Source: Holacanthus passer (taxonomy: Eukaryota; Chordata; Actinopteri; Pomacanthidae). From it: a DNA stretch of 64,000 bases. The notes under the pieces are model-generated. The model did not search any database, was not told the origin of the DNA, and was given only the letters and a program-made list of their open reading frames with translations. This document shows, in pieces, positions 37,901 to 51,403 of the stretch. Each line of letters opens with the position of its first letter. Position 1 is the stretch's first letter. Location: assembly GCA_025331565.1 (NCBI GenBank), contig JAFREQ010000027.1:372001-436000 (forward strand). The letters run 5' to 3'. The translations under genes and the position numbers were made by a program.

Positions 37901-40900
37901 TGTGTGATAGAAACACAGCCACGTACGTATCACAATTTTTAGGGCTATAATGCATGAGAGTCAAAAAAGGTTGAGCAGGAGTAATGGAGGAAGGAATGTT
38001 GTTGAGTAAGATGATGAGGTAAATGAGGCATGGCGTGGGAACGGGAGTGATTTTAAGATTGAGGAAAAAATGTTTGTTATGAACTAACATTTTGACCGAA
38101 AAGTTCTCGGAACCAGAAAAGCTAAACAAGGTATGACCAGGCAAATTAAACCTCATGGTGGTCACGGAGAACCTTTCCTTTGCCCAGCTGACATGGGAAT
38201 AGAGTTCATGATTTGGTTTTATCTGCTTCTCAATGGGTGAGAATACCACTATAAGAAATATGTAAAGCAAACATCCTTACTGTCAGGATATACATTACCT
38301 ACAAAACAAAACTCACATGCAAAGAGTTATTGGTCACAGTAATCGTAATCCAACAGCCTCAGTTAGTCAAGCGGGCATTTTCCAGAGTTACAAATGTTTT
38401 CAGTACAAAATTCTTTCTATGTGTTTCCACAGACAACATTGTCTTGTTGAGCTGCAGTGGAGAGATAATAACAAGAAAATACCCCCTTGATTTGATGAAG
38501 TGAGACTGTTAATGCCTCGTATTAGCTTTGGCTGAACTTAAAAATGCATTTTTGCTCAGAGTGAGGGTGTGGATTCTGTCCCCTCACACTTACATTGGAA
38601 TCACATTAAGATTCTTCAGGGCCAGTGAAGAGGAGGAATTATTACAGCAACCAATAACAGTTTCACTGTACTGTACACATGGGCATGTGAGTATTGATTG
38701 AAGACAGACTTGATGAAATGTGAACATGTGCTTTAATGGGTGTGGACAGTGTGCACGCTGAATCCTTTAGCCAGATTGAATGGAAAGAGGGAGGATGAGG
38801 GGGAGAGGCAGGAGGGGTCCTAGTAGGCAGGGAGGGAGGCATGGAGGGGACAGTGGTGGGAGTGTCGCTTGCCAGAAGGCTTACACATGGCCTGATATCA
38901 GACCACTGTAAGACCACCAGTGCCGTGTGTGTGTGTCAGAGAAAGAGCCATAGAGTAGGATTGGGAGGGAACAAAGCTGCACTAAGCTCCCTGGGCACTC
39001 TGGCTAATTTCAAACACAAGTTTCTAGGTATTTGAATGTAGTATTGGGTGTGTAATTGGAACAACTGTTCTGTGGTGACAGTGTTGCTGTAACTTAGAGA
39101 ATCATTAACCAGAGGATTATGTGATGACTTCACCTCTACAGATAAAGAAAACACCTGAACTTCCTGGTATGTGAATTGCACTTAAGCAGAAAGCAGAAAA
39201 TACACTGCCACTGGAGCATCATTGCTCCTATATGATGTGCATCAAGTGCCGCCAAAGCGTCAACAGGACGACCACGCACAGTGCGGGACAACTAAATTCC
39301 ATGATCCTACACCTTCATATTGTCATCATGTCCTATCTTAACCTGAACCACAGCTGCTATTCTCTCCTCCTACATCTCTACACACGAGAAGCAGCCACAG
39401 CTAGAGGTGAGGAGAGGAAGTCAAGCTTCCACAGGAGGTAAACATTGTATTAGTAAAAAGTAAACAGCTTTTTCTGTGGAAAGGCTGGAAACAGGATAGT
39501 GACGTGAAGTGTTTCAGGCGCGCGTCTCGCCATCGCCTGTGTGGGGTTGTACACCATACATAGAAAATTATAGGGATATCAATTTTAACGTTAGGCATTT
39601 AGGTCAAACAGTTTGTACTGAAGTGAACTAAGTAGAAATAACTCCACTCTGGAACCTGAACAGCATCAAAAACATCAATAACAGGACATCATTCTGAAAA
39701 ACACCCTTGTTAACTGGATACGATTTTATTTGGATCCAGTGGTTTTAGCCCACATGTTGAAGAAAAGTGGTCACTACACGTTTGCAAAGCCACAGCACAG
39801 CCGACAAATTCTTTTTGTAGAGCTTTTGTTTTGTTTCCATTTCTGGCTAAAGCAATTGTTAGGTCAATCTCTGGTTAATGAGGAATATTTATTTAGCTTT
39901 AATCATGGTGGGAGCTTCACTTGACACTGACATTCTTACCTTGAAGCTGCCATAGTATAACCACAGTCTGATTTGTTGGCGACTGCGCTCCACTGGATCA
40001 TGTGGGACTGGAAGGCCTTGCTTGGGGTCACTTTGGCCATGGAGCAAGTGCTCTTCTGTTCATTTCCAGGGATCATGTTGATGATGTTAGTGATTCTGAT
40101 GTCAGTTGTGATCATAACAGATGTTTTTCTCTTTACTTCCAGCTGTATTCTGGGGTGACATCGCTTTAGATGAGGAGGACCTGCGAATGTTCCAGATTGA
40201 CAGGACGATAGACCTGACACAGCGCACACGCATGCACACACACTCCCGGCAAGGGCACACGTCTGGTAAGCTAACTCGACATCTCACTCTCACTCAGTAA
40301 TCATCATGTAATGTTCTCTCTCATGTTTCCTCTCAAACTCTCTCATTATCCATTGGCTAAGTAAAGCAGCTTGAATAGGAAGGAAGTAGACAGGGGCCAC
40401 CTGAGGATATCAGCATTTATTGTGCATTGTTTGTGGTTTGATTCTTGGCTCTTGTGTGTGTCAGGTGGCCTGGACGAACATGAAATTTCTAAGAAGAGAG
40501 GATCTTTATATCTGCTGCTTGAGAGAATACGTAGGTTTGGCTTTGGTAAGGACCCTGAACTTTACTACACACTCTAATTTCTGTTACCAAAGACACAATT
40601 AAAATGTACTCGCCTTTGTTCAGCTGATTAAGTACAAACCCTTTATGCTTCCTCTTATAGCGGACGTACAATAATGCCTTCCTAGATGCCACTTGCTTCT
40701 GTTTATTTCCATCCAAGATGAAAACTAATTTCTGTGCAGAGATTTGAAGCTTTTATTTACACTTCTAAAGCCAAGCTGTCTGAGCAACTTCGAATGAACT
40801 ACCAAGGAGTTTTTTGCTTTCTCTGCCAGTCTCTGTCTCTGCCAGTCAAATAAATGGAACTGAATGATTCTATGAAGTTAAAGTTTTTCTGTTGTCAAAC

Positions 40901-43900
40901 TCAAAAATATTTGCTGGGTGAAAAATCAACCATCAAATTTAGCCACCAGGTCTCTTCATAGTCTGTTTGAGCCTCTTTAGTGTTTTAACTGCAATATTTG
41001 CATTGTAGCCTGTGGCCCTTTGCAAGAGGTCATTTGGCTCATTATAAAACTCGGAATGACTGGAAAGAAACAAAAAGTAAACAGACAAACAGAAAGAATT
41101 TACAAATGAACATATGACAGTAATAAACCCTCCCAGACTCAACCATCCCTCAAAATCTTGTGTAGAGAAATGAGGCATGTAGACCACGAGCCTTGTTTTC
41201 CCGCTGTAGTGTCAATATGACTTAAGTCACACAAACCACTGTTCCTTTTAGGCTTCATTTGATATAGAATGTCCATTTCACTGATTTGACTGTGATTTGT
41301 TTGTGATGAGAAAGTCAGACTCCTCTCCCGATGAAGGTTACAGGCTGAAATGTGTCAATTTTATCATAAAGTGGTTTCAATACATCAAGTGTTGATAGCT
41401 TTTTCACAGTCCAATACTGTTTGCCATCTTTATGTTCTTTGGAAATGGGCAAAGTTGTACCACATCCCCAATTCTGCTGCAGCACAGTCAGATCCAGGAA
41501 TACAAAATATTTGAGTTACCTTTTTTTTTAGCACAACTCAGCTGATTTGGTTTACATTATAAACCTTAAATTAAATGTTTAATGACACGGTATATGGAAG
41601 AGCTATATCTGTCTGAGTTTATTACCCTCTGATCCGAGAACAAACTCTGAAAGGTCACGTATAATAAGAAATAGTGTGATCCAATAATCTCAGAGCACAT
41701 TTATGAAGTGATATTCATAATAATGGACCAGTAACTTGCTCTGTTTGAACACACATAGCATGAACAAGAGCTCGGGGTAAAGGTAGATTTGACTGTTTCT
41801 CTCTCCTTGCTATGTTAGACTATCTCCCCAAGAACTCCAGCAAGGGAGCTACCAGTCCCAAGGGCCAAACTGGAAAAGGTGGGAAGACTGGGAACGTTGT
41901 CAAGAGCCGTATTCCTCGAGCGGCCACATCCCGAGCTGAGAGGATATGGCCTGGAGGAGTCATTCCCTACGTCATAGGAGGAAACTTCACTGGTAAGCAA
42001 CACTACTGGACTGCTGCCTGTACTGCTTAACAGTAAAACACACACCAACGTGTGATTGTGTAAACGTAGGATGTGAATTGTGTGTGTTTCAGGTAGTCAG
42101 AGGGCCATGTTTAAGCAGGCCATGCGTCACTGGGAGAAACAGACGTGCGTAACTTTCATTGAGAAGACAGATGAGGAAAGCTACATTGTGTTCACCTACA
42201 GACCCTGCGGGTGAGTTTGGTGACTGTCTTTGTGTATGTGAGATTGTGTGCGAGTGTGTATATGTGTGCCTAGAGTCCAGTATTGACCTTGTCACAGCGA
42301 GAGACGATACGGTCACTCAACAATGGCTCCACTTTCCTTCCTGTCCTGCTCCTGTTTCCCCATCCTACCAATCACACTGCGCAGTCTAAGTTTTTGTGTG
42401 TTCGTGCAATTTTTTTGTTCATACTCTGCAGAAGTGCATTGTTCTGTTGAGTGGCAGCACGGAGGGGTCATAGTGTGTTTGTACAGTGGTGGCACTTCAC
42501 TGTCTGGTTGTAATTTGGAAGGTTTTACAGTTTATCTCTGCGAGCTGCTGTTGTGCAGATGGTTGAAAGAGTAGGATCTGTAGGATATTTGATATTAGTG
42601 CTGAAATCATGAGTTGATAAATCCATAGTTGATCAGCAGAAAATAAACGAACAGCAGTTGTGTTAATCAGTTAATTGAAGTCATTTGTCAAGCAAATGCA
42701 AGCATTCACTGGTACACTGGTACTGGGCGTTTGTATATTGATATATAGTTTTGTATAATTAGATTTTCTTGAGAAACTGACAAGGTAAGAATTAAAAAAA
42801 AAAAAAAGAATAGTGTAATAAATTCTTGAAAACTTTAGGTCCATATTCATAACAAGTGTCTCACAAATCAGATAGTTCATCTTTTCTAATTTAGGTGGAT
42901 CAGCGCAAACATGACAGACATGTGTCCATAACATCAAGTACTGAAAACTGTCACATGCCAAAAGAATCGACTGTCATATTTGTCTTGTTTACTTACTCTT
43001 TGATAAGATAAGCTTTATAAGCTTTATTAACCCCCCCCCCCTCCTCAGGGTGTGCAGTGATTTATACCTGTTGAACACTTTGGATGTGCTTACTTCTCTC
43101 TTTTAATTGAGCAATGATAGTTATACCAGACGAGATCACATGGAAGAGTCTGAAGAAGTCCATTTTGAAATGTCATTAATTTTTAAATGTGAATGTAGAT
43201 GAGAGCAAGATCTACGTGTTAACTGATGATGCCAGTTGTCTGGTGCCCTGTGATAGGTTGGCTGCATTAGAGATTAGACACTTTAATCTGATGTATAAAT
43301 ACCCTGCAGCTTGGATGTGCAGCATGTTTGACAGAGAGAGACACAGACTGAGAGAGAAATGCAGAAAAATAAGTGATGGTTCAGAAAAGAAGCACAGTAC
43401 ATTTGTGGTGCCTGTAGTGGGTGAAGTAGTTGCACTGATACTAGAGCTGCAAATGCTGGAAGAAAAGACTCTATCTGCTCCAGTGACTCCTGATCCTTAC
43501 CCTGCAATCAGCTCGCTGGATAACTTTAATCAGATTTGTTAGCCTGGCACGGATGTCTCGGCTAACCAGAAAAAAAAAAGAATGAATGTGTGTGTGTGTT
43601 TGTGTTCTGTGAGCAACGATATGTGAATTCTCACAGCTTATTCACACTGAGGTTATGAAACTGCAGCGTTATCGGAGCGTTGTATGTAAATAAATCCTGC
43701 TGCTTTTCCTCTGGTGGACGTAGTACGGGGCAGGAAATCCTGAAAAGACTGTGTGTGTGTGAGTGTGTGCTCATACAGCAGTGCTGATGCATTTACCACT
43801 GCCAAATATGTAGTAAAAATCACCCCCCGTCTCTCTCATTAGGTGTTGTTCCTATGTGGGTCGACGTGGCAATGGGCCCCAGGCTATCTCCATAGGCAAG

Positions 43901-46900
43901 AACTGTGACAAGTTTGGCATCGTGGTGCACGAACTGGGTCACGTCATTGGCTTCTGGCACGAGCACACGCGGCCTGACCGTGACGATCATGTGACCATCA
44001 TCCGGGACAACATCCAACCAGGTGAGACTCAACCCAAGATGCACCTGGGTCTGTTCAGACTGCAGGCACGAGTGGCCCACATCTGATTTTTTTGCTCTTA
44101 TGTGACTCAAATATGTTTTTTTCATGACAGTGTAAACAGCACAAATCATATGGAATCTAATCTTTTCAGTTCTGATTTGGCCACTTTCATATGTGGTCCT
44201 AAATCAGAATCAGTTATTAGTAGTCCTTGACATCCTAAAATTTTGGATTCAGTCTGTTTCTGTGAAACCGTTCACATCACAATCTCACCACTCCTGGCTC
44301 TGACTCTTCATCCACACACACCTCAATGCAGAAGAAGCAGCCACAAAAGGCCGTAATTAAAAGTTTGTCTCTCTTTCCTCATCCTTATCCTCGTTATGAT
44401 CTGCTCGCACATTTTCCTTCCAATGAACTTGAAACTGTAAACACTAACTTTAGTAGCCTCCACGTTGCCTGTGTCCTTATATGACATCTTATTATTCTTT
44501 TGTGTATGTGGCTCAGTTCATCCTGTGACCAGTTCACACTGGAATCTGTTATTGGCCACATTTGAAAAAGCTATGTGAACAGCCAAACAAAAAAAAAATC
44601 AAGCAATAAATCTGAACTGAGCTCTTAGAACCAATCATTGAAGACTGTTTCTAGCTGGAGAAAAGTAAGGATGTTTGTGGACAATGTGTGTGTACGTTTT
44701 CAAATTCACACTCTGGTCTGGTCTCTGGTGTCCAGGCCCTGTGTGAGTGTGAATGAGGCTTTTAATGACTGTGAAGTCACCTAAAGTCTCTTTTCCTCCC
44801 ACACACTCCTACACTACAGTGCAATCTGACAGGTGTTAAATCAAATGACAGCAGTGTATCTGACCTGACCCAAGACTTTATTTAGAAACATATCAGAGCT
44901 TCACTGCTCTATTGGACTGTGAGTGCCCTAAAAATGCCATATCTATTCAGACTTGATCATTTAAATTACACTGTATGTGTATAGTGATGTGTAAAGAAAA
45001 TATTTGTGTGCGCGTTTATGGTAGCACACAACGTGTTTACACTCTGTTTGTTGATGTGTGTTGAAACTAAACCATCTAATGCTGCTATGCAAATGTGTGT
45101 GTATTTGTCTGTGACTATGTGTGGTTCCCAGGCCAGGAGTATAACTTCCTCAAGATGGAGCCAGGGGAGGTCAACTCTCTCGGGGAGCCATATGATTTTG
45201 ATAGCATCATGCACTACGCCAGGAACACCTTCTCACGGTAACCTCAGTCTCCTGACTTGTGTTGAATTTACAAAACAGATCAGACACGATCTGCTAAAAC
45301 AGATGTTTCTCAACCTTAAAGTCTGCTCTGCACTTTTGCGAAACATGACCTTTTTGGATGTTTATCTATGTTGATGTTGTTGGTCAGTGTTATGGGGTGG
45401 AACTGATAGTTACAGATACCTCTGACCAACTTTCATCAGCAAGTAAAGGCTCAGTGCAACCTGTTACAAATGAATATAGAAAGAGTACAACTATTCCTTT
45501 TCCTGGGCACAGAGTGAATTACAACCTACAATCATTTTTAACAGTAACGTGACCAACAAGCTACGACATATAACAAGCAAAGTAGAGCAGATATTTTAGC
45601 CAAGTGTGTATTTTAGGATCATGTTTACCGTATCAACTCAATAGGTGATGATATGTCAATGCTGTGTTCACAACTTGTTTCCACTGCCCCCATTGGCCAA
45701 AAAATCTTCAGACCTGAAGGGGGTCTCAGGTCTCAAGTTAGAAAACATTTAGAGTGTCTGATCAGACTTGTGCTCTGTGGACATTCACAGCTATAGCACA
45801 CTTACTTTGGGAGAAACTGGAAATAATCGCTCACCAGTGCAGTAAAAATAATGGAAACTCTTCAGCATCAACTCTTCCTATGTTTTACCCTCCACCATCT
45901 GAAATCAGCAATTTGGCAGTGAGAATGGTCAGGGGTTCACTTTACATGCTTTCCATGTGAGGATACATTTTAATCTCTGCCATACCTACTCTCATAACCC
46001 CTCCTATTCCCCACTCAGCTCCAACTCACACATTAGAAGAAAATATAAAACACAGCATTGGTAGGGTAATCGGTATTTTAAATGAAGGTCATTTTGTTCT
46101 CAGAACAAGTAATACTATACTGTTTTGAAGCTAAATGTACTGCATGTATGTTGAAATCTTTTATTTGATTTCCTTGAAATCAGAGCATGATGTGTTTTAA
46201 ATCTCTCTTTTCCTGAAGGGGGATGTTCCTGGACACCATCCTTCCATCCAGAGATGAAAATGGGGTCCGGCCTGCTATTGGTCAGCGGACCAGGCTCAGT
46301 AAAGGAGACATTGCACAGGCAAGGAAGCTGTATAGATGTCCAGGTACTGATATATTTACTATGAGACCACAGTGTGTATGTATGTGTGTGTGTGTGTGTG
46401 TGTGTGTATTTGTGTTGGTGAAAAAAAGAAGCCCTCTGTTTATCTGCTCGTATCTTTGGCGTAAAATTTTTCCCGCCCGTCCACTCTCCAAGGCACAGAG
46501 GTGAAGTTGAGTAATTTGTTTTTCCATGTGTTTCTCTGTTTTCGGGTCTCACACACATCACACAGACTCACACAGACCCATAAGTTCTTGCGCACACCCG
46601 TGCTGTTCTGGCGTCCCTGCTGTCCCTGTTGTATGGTTCTGACGTGATCTGGATCTGCTCGCAAGCAGAGCAGTGCAGTAATGTCGCAAAGGTTTACGAT
46701 CGCAATTGCTACCATCCCTTTTTGGCTCAGACACACACGCTCATCCCCAAGACAAGTTCACACTTCAGGTCATCATGAACACATGATGTATTGTGTATGA
46801 AACCAACAGATTAAAAAATATTTGTAACCGTTCTGTTCTACACAAATTCACCAAAGTCTCTGTTTCATAGTGTTTTGGTGTGTTTATTTATTCATTTTGA

Positions 46901-49900
46901 CAGTTTTTGTTCCATTATAATAACATTTATCAGAAAATATACAAGTTTGGCATTTATTTTATTCATTAATATTAAACTCCACATATATTACAATATATAT
47001 GTTATTCAACTAAATCCATTCTGATACTAGAGAGAGAATGAGACCATGTTTGTGTGTCCCAGCTGGAAATAGATACAACTTCAACCTTATAAGGTCATAT
47101 TTGAATGATACCATATTCACTGACAGATGAACAGAGCCCCAGGGCATTGTGGGGGAAAACAGCATGCATGATGGGATAGGAGGGGCACATTTGGCTAACC
47201 TCCTTTTGAGAGGGAGCGACGGCGTTAAACTCAGAATGAAGAATAACGAGAACAACATCGTCCGATAATTTTCCATGACTTCCCATCCAGCTGTAGTAGT
47301 TTAATTTGTTGTCTTCATTGTGATAAATTCAGTCTGTCGCTCATTCCCTTACAGAAAATGACTCAACTACTGTTGACTGTTTAATTCTCCTAAATGGTGA
47401 CAAGGCTTAATGACTGTGGTCGGACCTCACATGTATACTGATACACAGAGGAATACAGACACGCATGCTGCAGCCTCAAGCATGCACAACTAAAACAAGC
47501 CAAAGACAACATGAAACACGAGTTTGTTTGGGAGGGTAATTTTAATTCCTTTACTGGTTTCCGAATCAGAAATACATGTCTAACGGTTTCCATATGCACA
47601 GATCACATATTATAGATATAAACTTTGGCAGAAAGTATATGAGGCTGTTGTTTTGACAAAATAGACCTGAGTATAATATTTATTTTAGTAAATTGGCAGT
47701 AAAAGATTGAGAATAATAATAGATATGAGAGTCATGTTTTCTTTAGTAATGCACCAATCATAAGTATCAGTACACAGCTGAAAGGATTATGCACAACAGC
47801 AGGACTCACCACAAAAATGTAACTCCATCTGCGTGTGTTTGTGCGTCTGTGTGTGTTGTTGCAGCATGCGGAGAGACGCTCCAAGAGTCAACAGGCAATT
47901 TCTCGTCTCCTGGTTACCCCAACGGATACCCATCATACACACACTGTGTCTGGAGAATATCTGTTACACCCGGAGAAAAGGTGCCCACGCACACACACAC
48001 ACACACACGGAGTTGTGTTTCCATCCCTTCAGAGGACATTACATTGACTTGCATTCATTTCGTGGAGACTTACCCTAACCTTAACTACTACTGGCCTTAC
48101 CCTAATCCTAAACTTACCTTACCGTTAAACCAAGTCTTCACCCTAAAATTTTTATGATTTACTTTATGGGGACTTGTGTTTTGTCTCCATAAGGAAGGCG
48201 AGTCCCCACAATGTGACTGTAAACAGATTTATGTCCCCACAACATGAGTAATACACACACACACACAGTAGGACCCTGCGGTACAGTGAATGTGCATGCA
48301 CGAATAAAAAGAAACTGCTGACAGACTGTATATTGATTATATCCTGACACCACAGGTACCACCCTCTTCCTCTTTTCTTCCTCTCCTCATCTGGTTTCCA
48401 TCATGCAAACTTCTGTATTAAAAATATTAAACATTTACTTTTGCTCCTCCAGATCGTTCTTAACTTCACCACCATGGATCTGTATAAAAGCAGTCTGTGT
48501 TGGTATGACTACATTGAGGTTCGAGATGGATACTGGAGGAAAGCGCCTCTACTTGGTAAGAGCAAAGCACAGTCAGCCAGGATTGGGCTGAGGGAGGGCC
48601 AGAGGGGCACTGGTTATCCTTTAATGAACTGGCATGGCATCTGTGCCCTTTTTTTATGTTCTTGTTCCTTTATTACCTTTTTAATTCTGCTGTAATCTCA
48701 CACTAAAATCAAATGATTGAAGACTGCTGCGACTGTAAGGCATGGTGACCCTGAGAGCTCAACACACTGCAGCTTAAGAAAACAAAACATAACCAAATAT
48801 AGAAAACATTATCACCAATTTGACAGCACATGCACGACATGTAGAAAAAATGCTGCCAAGTGAGAAAACACAACCAAATACAGAACCATGCTTTAAAACA
48901 GAAAACGCAACCAAATGGAAATGCTGTAGCACAGACTGAAACTGTTTCCAGGGGACACTAAAAAGTGACGAACGCAGCTGGCACATGCTTGTTGTTTTCA
49001 TGGTTTGTGACTCATGACGTTATTGAAATCAGCTTCCATAATAAGCTTCCATAAGCCACATGGCATTGGAAGATGAGTTAAAATGTACGTTCTTTTTTTG
49101 GTGGGGCAACAAGTGTGTACCAGCCGTGTGCGGGCGTGTTCAGCATTTTTTAGTGTTTTCTAACTTTGCGATTTTTTTTTTCCTAAATGCTTCACATGTG
49201 TTGCTTAAGTGGTGAAGATGTTTTCTTAATTTGCTTGTGTTTTTTTGCACGCTTTAGTTGCAGTGCATTGTGCTCTCAGGGCCACCATAGTAAGGCCATC
49301 ATAAAATATAATAAAATAAAATCCACTATCTGATTGGCAATGCGATGTTTTGCCAGGTGGCATTGCTTTGCATTCCAGTAAAACTTGAACCAGGATCAAA
49401 ACTTTTTGCCAAATGATTCTGCATATTTTTGCCAGAGCCCTTTATGGCAACACCAGAGTTGTACGAACATGTCCTGAAAAGATTGAGGAGGCTGTGTTTT
49501 TTAAATGCACAGCTATTGTCAGTCTAGACAAAGACTCTTAACAGGGACAAGATGCTGTAAGTTTTAGAAGCGTTGTTTTTTTCATACATTTGAATTCACA
49601 TTTCATAGGCTATATTTCATCAATCACTGGACAACGCAAGTCATTATTCTTACAGGGTTTGTTTTTGTGTGTGTGATTAACAGGCAGGTTTTGTGGAGAT
49701 AAAGTTCCTGATGTCTTGATCTCCACCGACAGCAGGATGTGGATTGAGTTCCGCAGCAGCAGCAACTGGGTGGGAAAAGGCTTTGCTGCCATTTATGAAG
49801 GTAACTCCTCTCCCTGAGAAACAAACAAACTATTAAGAAATAAATGCTTGGGAACTTGTGTAATTCATACATAAACACATTGCAGGTGCAGTCGGTCAGT

Positions 49901-50259
49901 GCTGTTAATACTAGTGTGTCCTGTTTCTCTCTCTCTCCCTGTCTGTCTCTTTGTCTCTTGTGCAGCGATCTGTGGAGGGGAAATCACCAAAGACTCCGGA
50001 CAGATTCAGTCTCCCAACTATCCTGATGACTACAGACCCTCCAAAGAGTGTGTGTGGAGGATTACTGTGTCCGAGGGATACAACGTCGGGCTCAGCTTCC
50101 AGGCCTTTGAGGTGACTCACTCCTTATGTGTGTGCGCTCATGTTTGTGTGTGTGTTTTGCCTCCGTGTGTGTGTGTGTGTGTGCTCATGTGTGTGTGCTC
50201 AGGAATGTCTGGGTCAAATTTCACGCTCGTATAGCTGCTAGGAAGTTAATAACAGTGAT

Positions 50260-50301
<42 letters not shown>

Positions 50302-51371
50302 TGAGTGTACAGAGACACAGCAGGCAGTTGAGGATTAGTCTTGTAGTTTGAACGCTGTAAAAATGTCAGTGTGCAAAATGACTCAATCTGTCTCCAACCT
50401 GACTTCACACATATAAGGTCAAAGGTCAAAGCTAACCTTTACACAGAAGCTGAGATCAACCTCTTTTAAAATTTCACCAGTCTCAGGCACTATTCTATTC
50501 TGGGGAAAATTACTTAATTTGTGTGACACTGAGTAACAAATAGATGTGTTTGCTTTTTGAAACACTGTCAGGAGAATGTGTTGCAGTTCTGCCATCAGTG
50601 GTTTCAGCTGCTGCAGATTAACTGATGATGTTAAAGGATAGAGGGATGTTTTATTTCAACCAGGTTATTATTTTTGTGGTTTTGGTGAACATTTCTTTTT
50701 GATTGTCATGTTGCTTTACTCACTGACTTCATGATGAAATCTAGTGGCCAGTGACATTGGTGCAATGTTCATCCAACAGAGCAACATAAGCAGTCAAATT
50801 ATCAGACAAAGGAAAAGATGCTGTTTTACACAAATCACCAAACGTGTTGCGTCACAGTGAGATCTGATGGTGAAAGTGCTGTAAGAAGATGGAAATGATA
50901 TATTCACAGGAGTTCTGTATCTCGCTTTGTACCTACATGAATGTTCTGTAGATTGAGAGGCACGACAGCTGCGCTTACGACTACCTGGAGGTCCGAGACG
51001 GCCCTCTGGAGACAAGCCCTCTGATTGGTCGATTCTGTGGCTACGACAAACCTGAGGATGTCCGCTCCACCTCACACACACTGTGGATGAAGTTTGTCTC
51101 AGATGGGACGGTTAACAAGGCCGGCTTTGCTGCTAACTTTTTCAAAGGTATATGTGTGTGTCATTTGATTGTGTTTTTTCACATGGCTCTTGACCAAAGC
51201 ATTCTTTACGTGTGTGCAAATGATGTGTGTGTTTTTCAGAGGAGGATGAGTGTGCCAAGCCAGACAATGGTGGATGTGAACAGAGGTGTGTAAACACTCT
51301 CGGCAGCTTCAAGTGTGCCTGTGACCCAGGCTATGAACTAGCTCCTGACAAGAAGAGCTGTGAAGGTAACT

Positions 51372-51403
<32 letters not shown>

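Noticed and set aside
43189..43542. 117-codon ORF in tll1 intron 5
   Set aside because: No known domain, no splice or promoter context, ordinary intronic composition; length is possible by chance.
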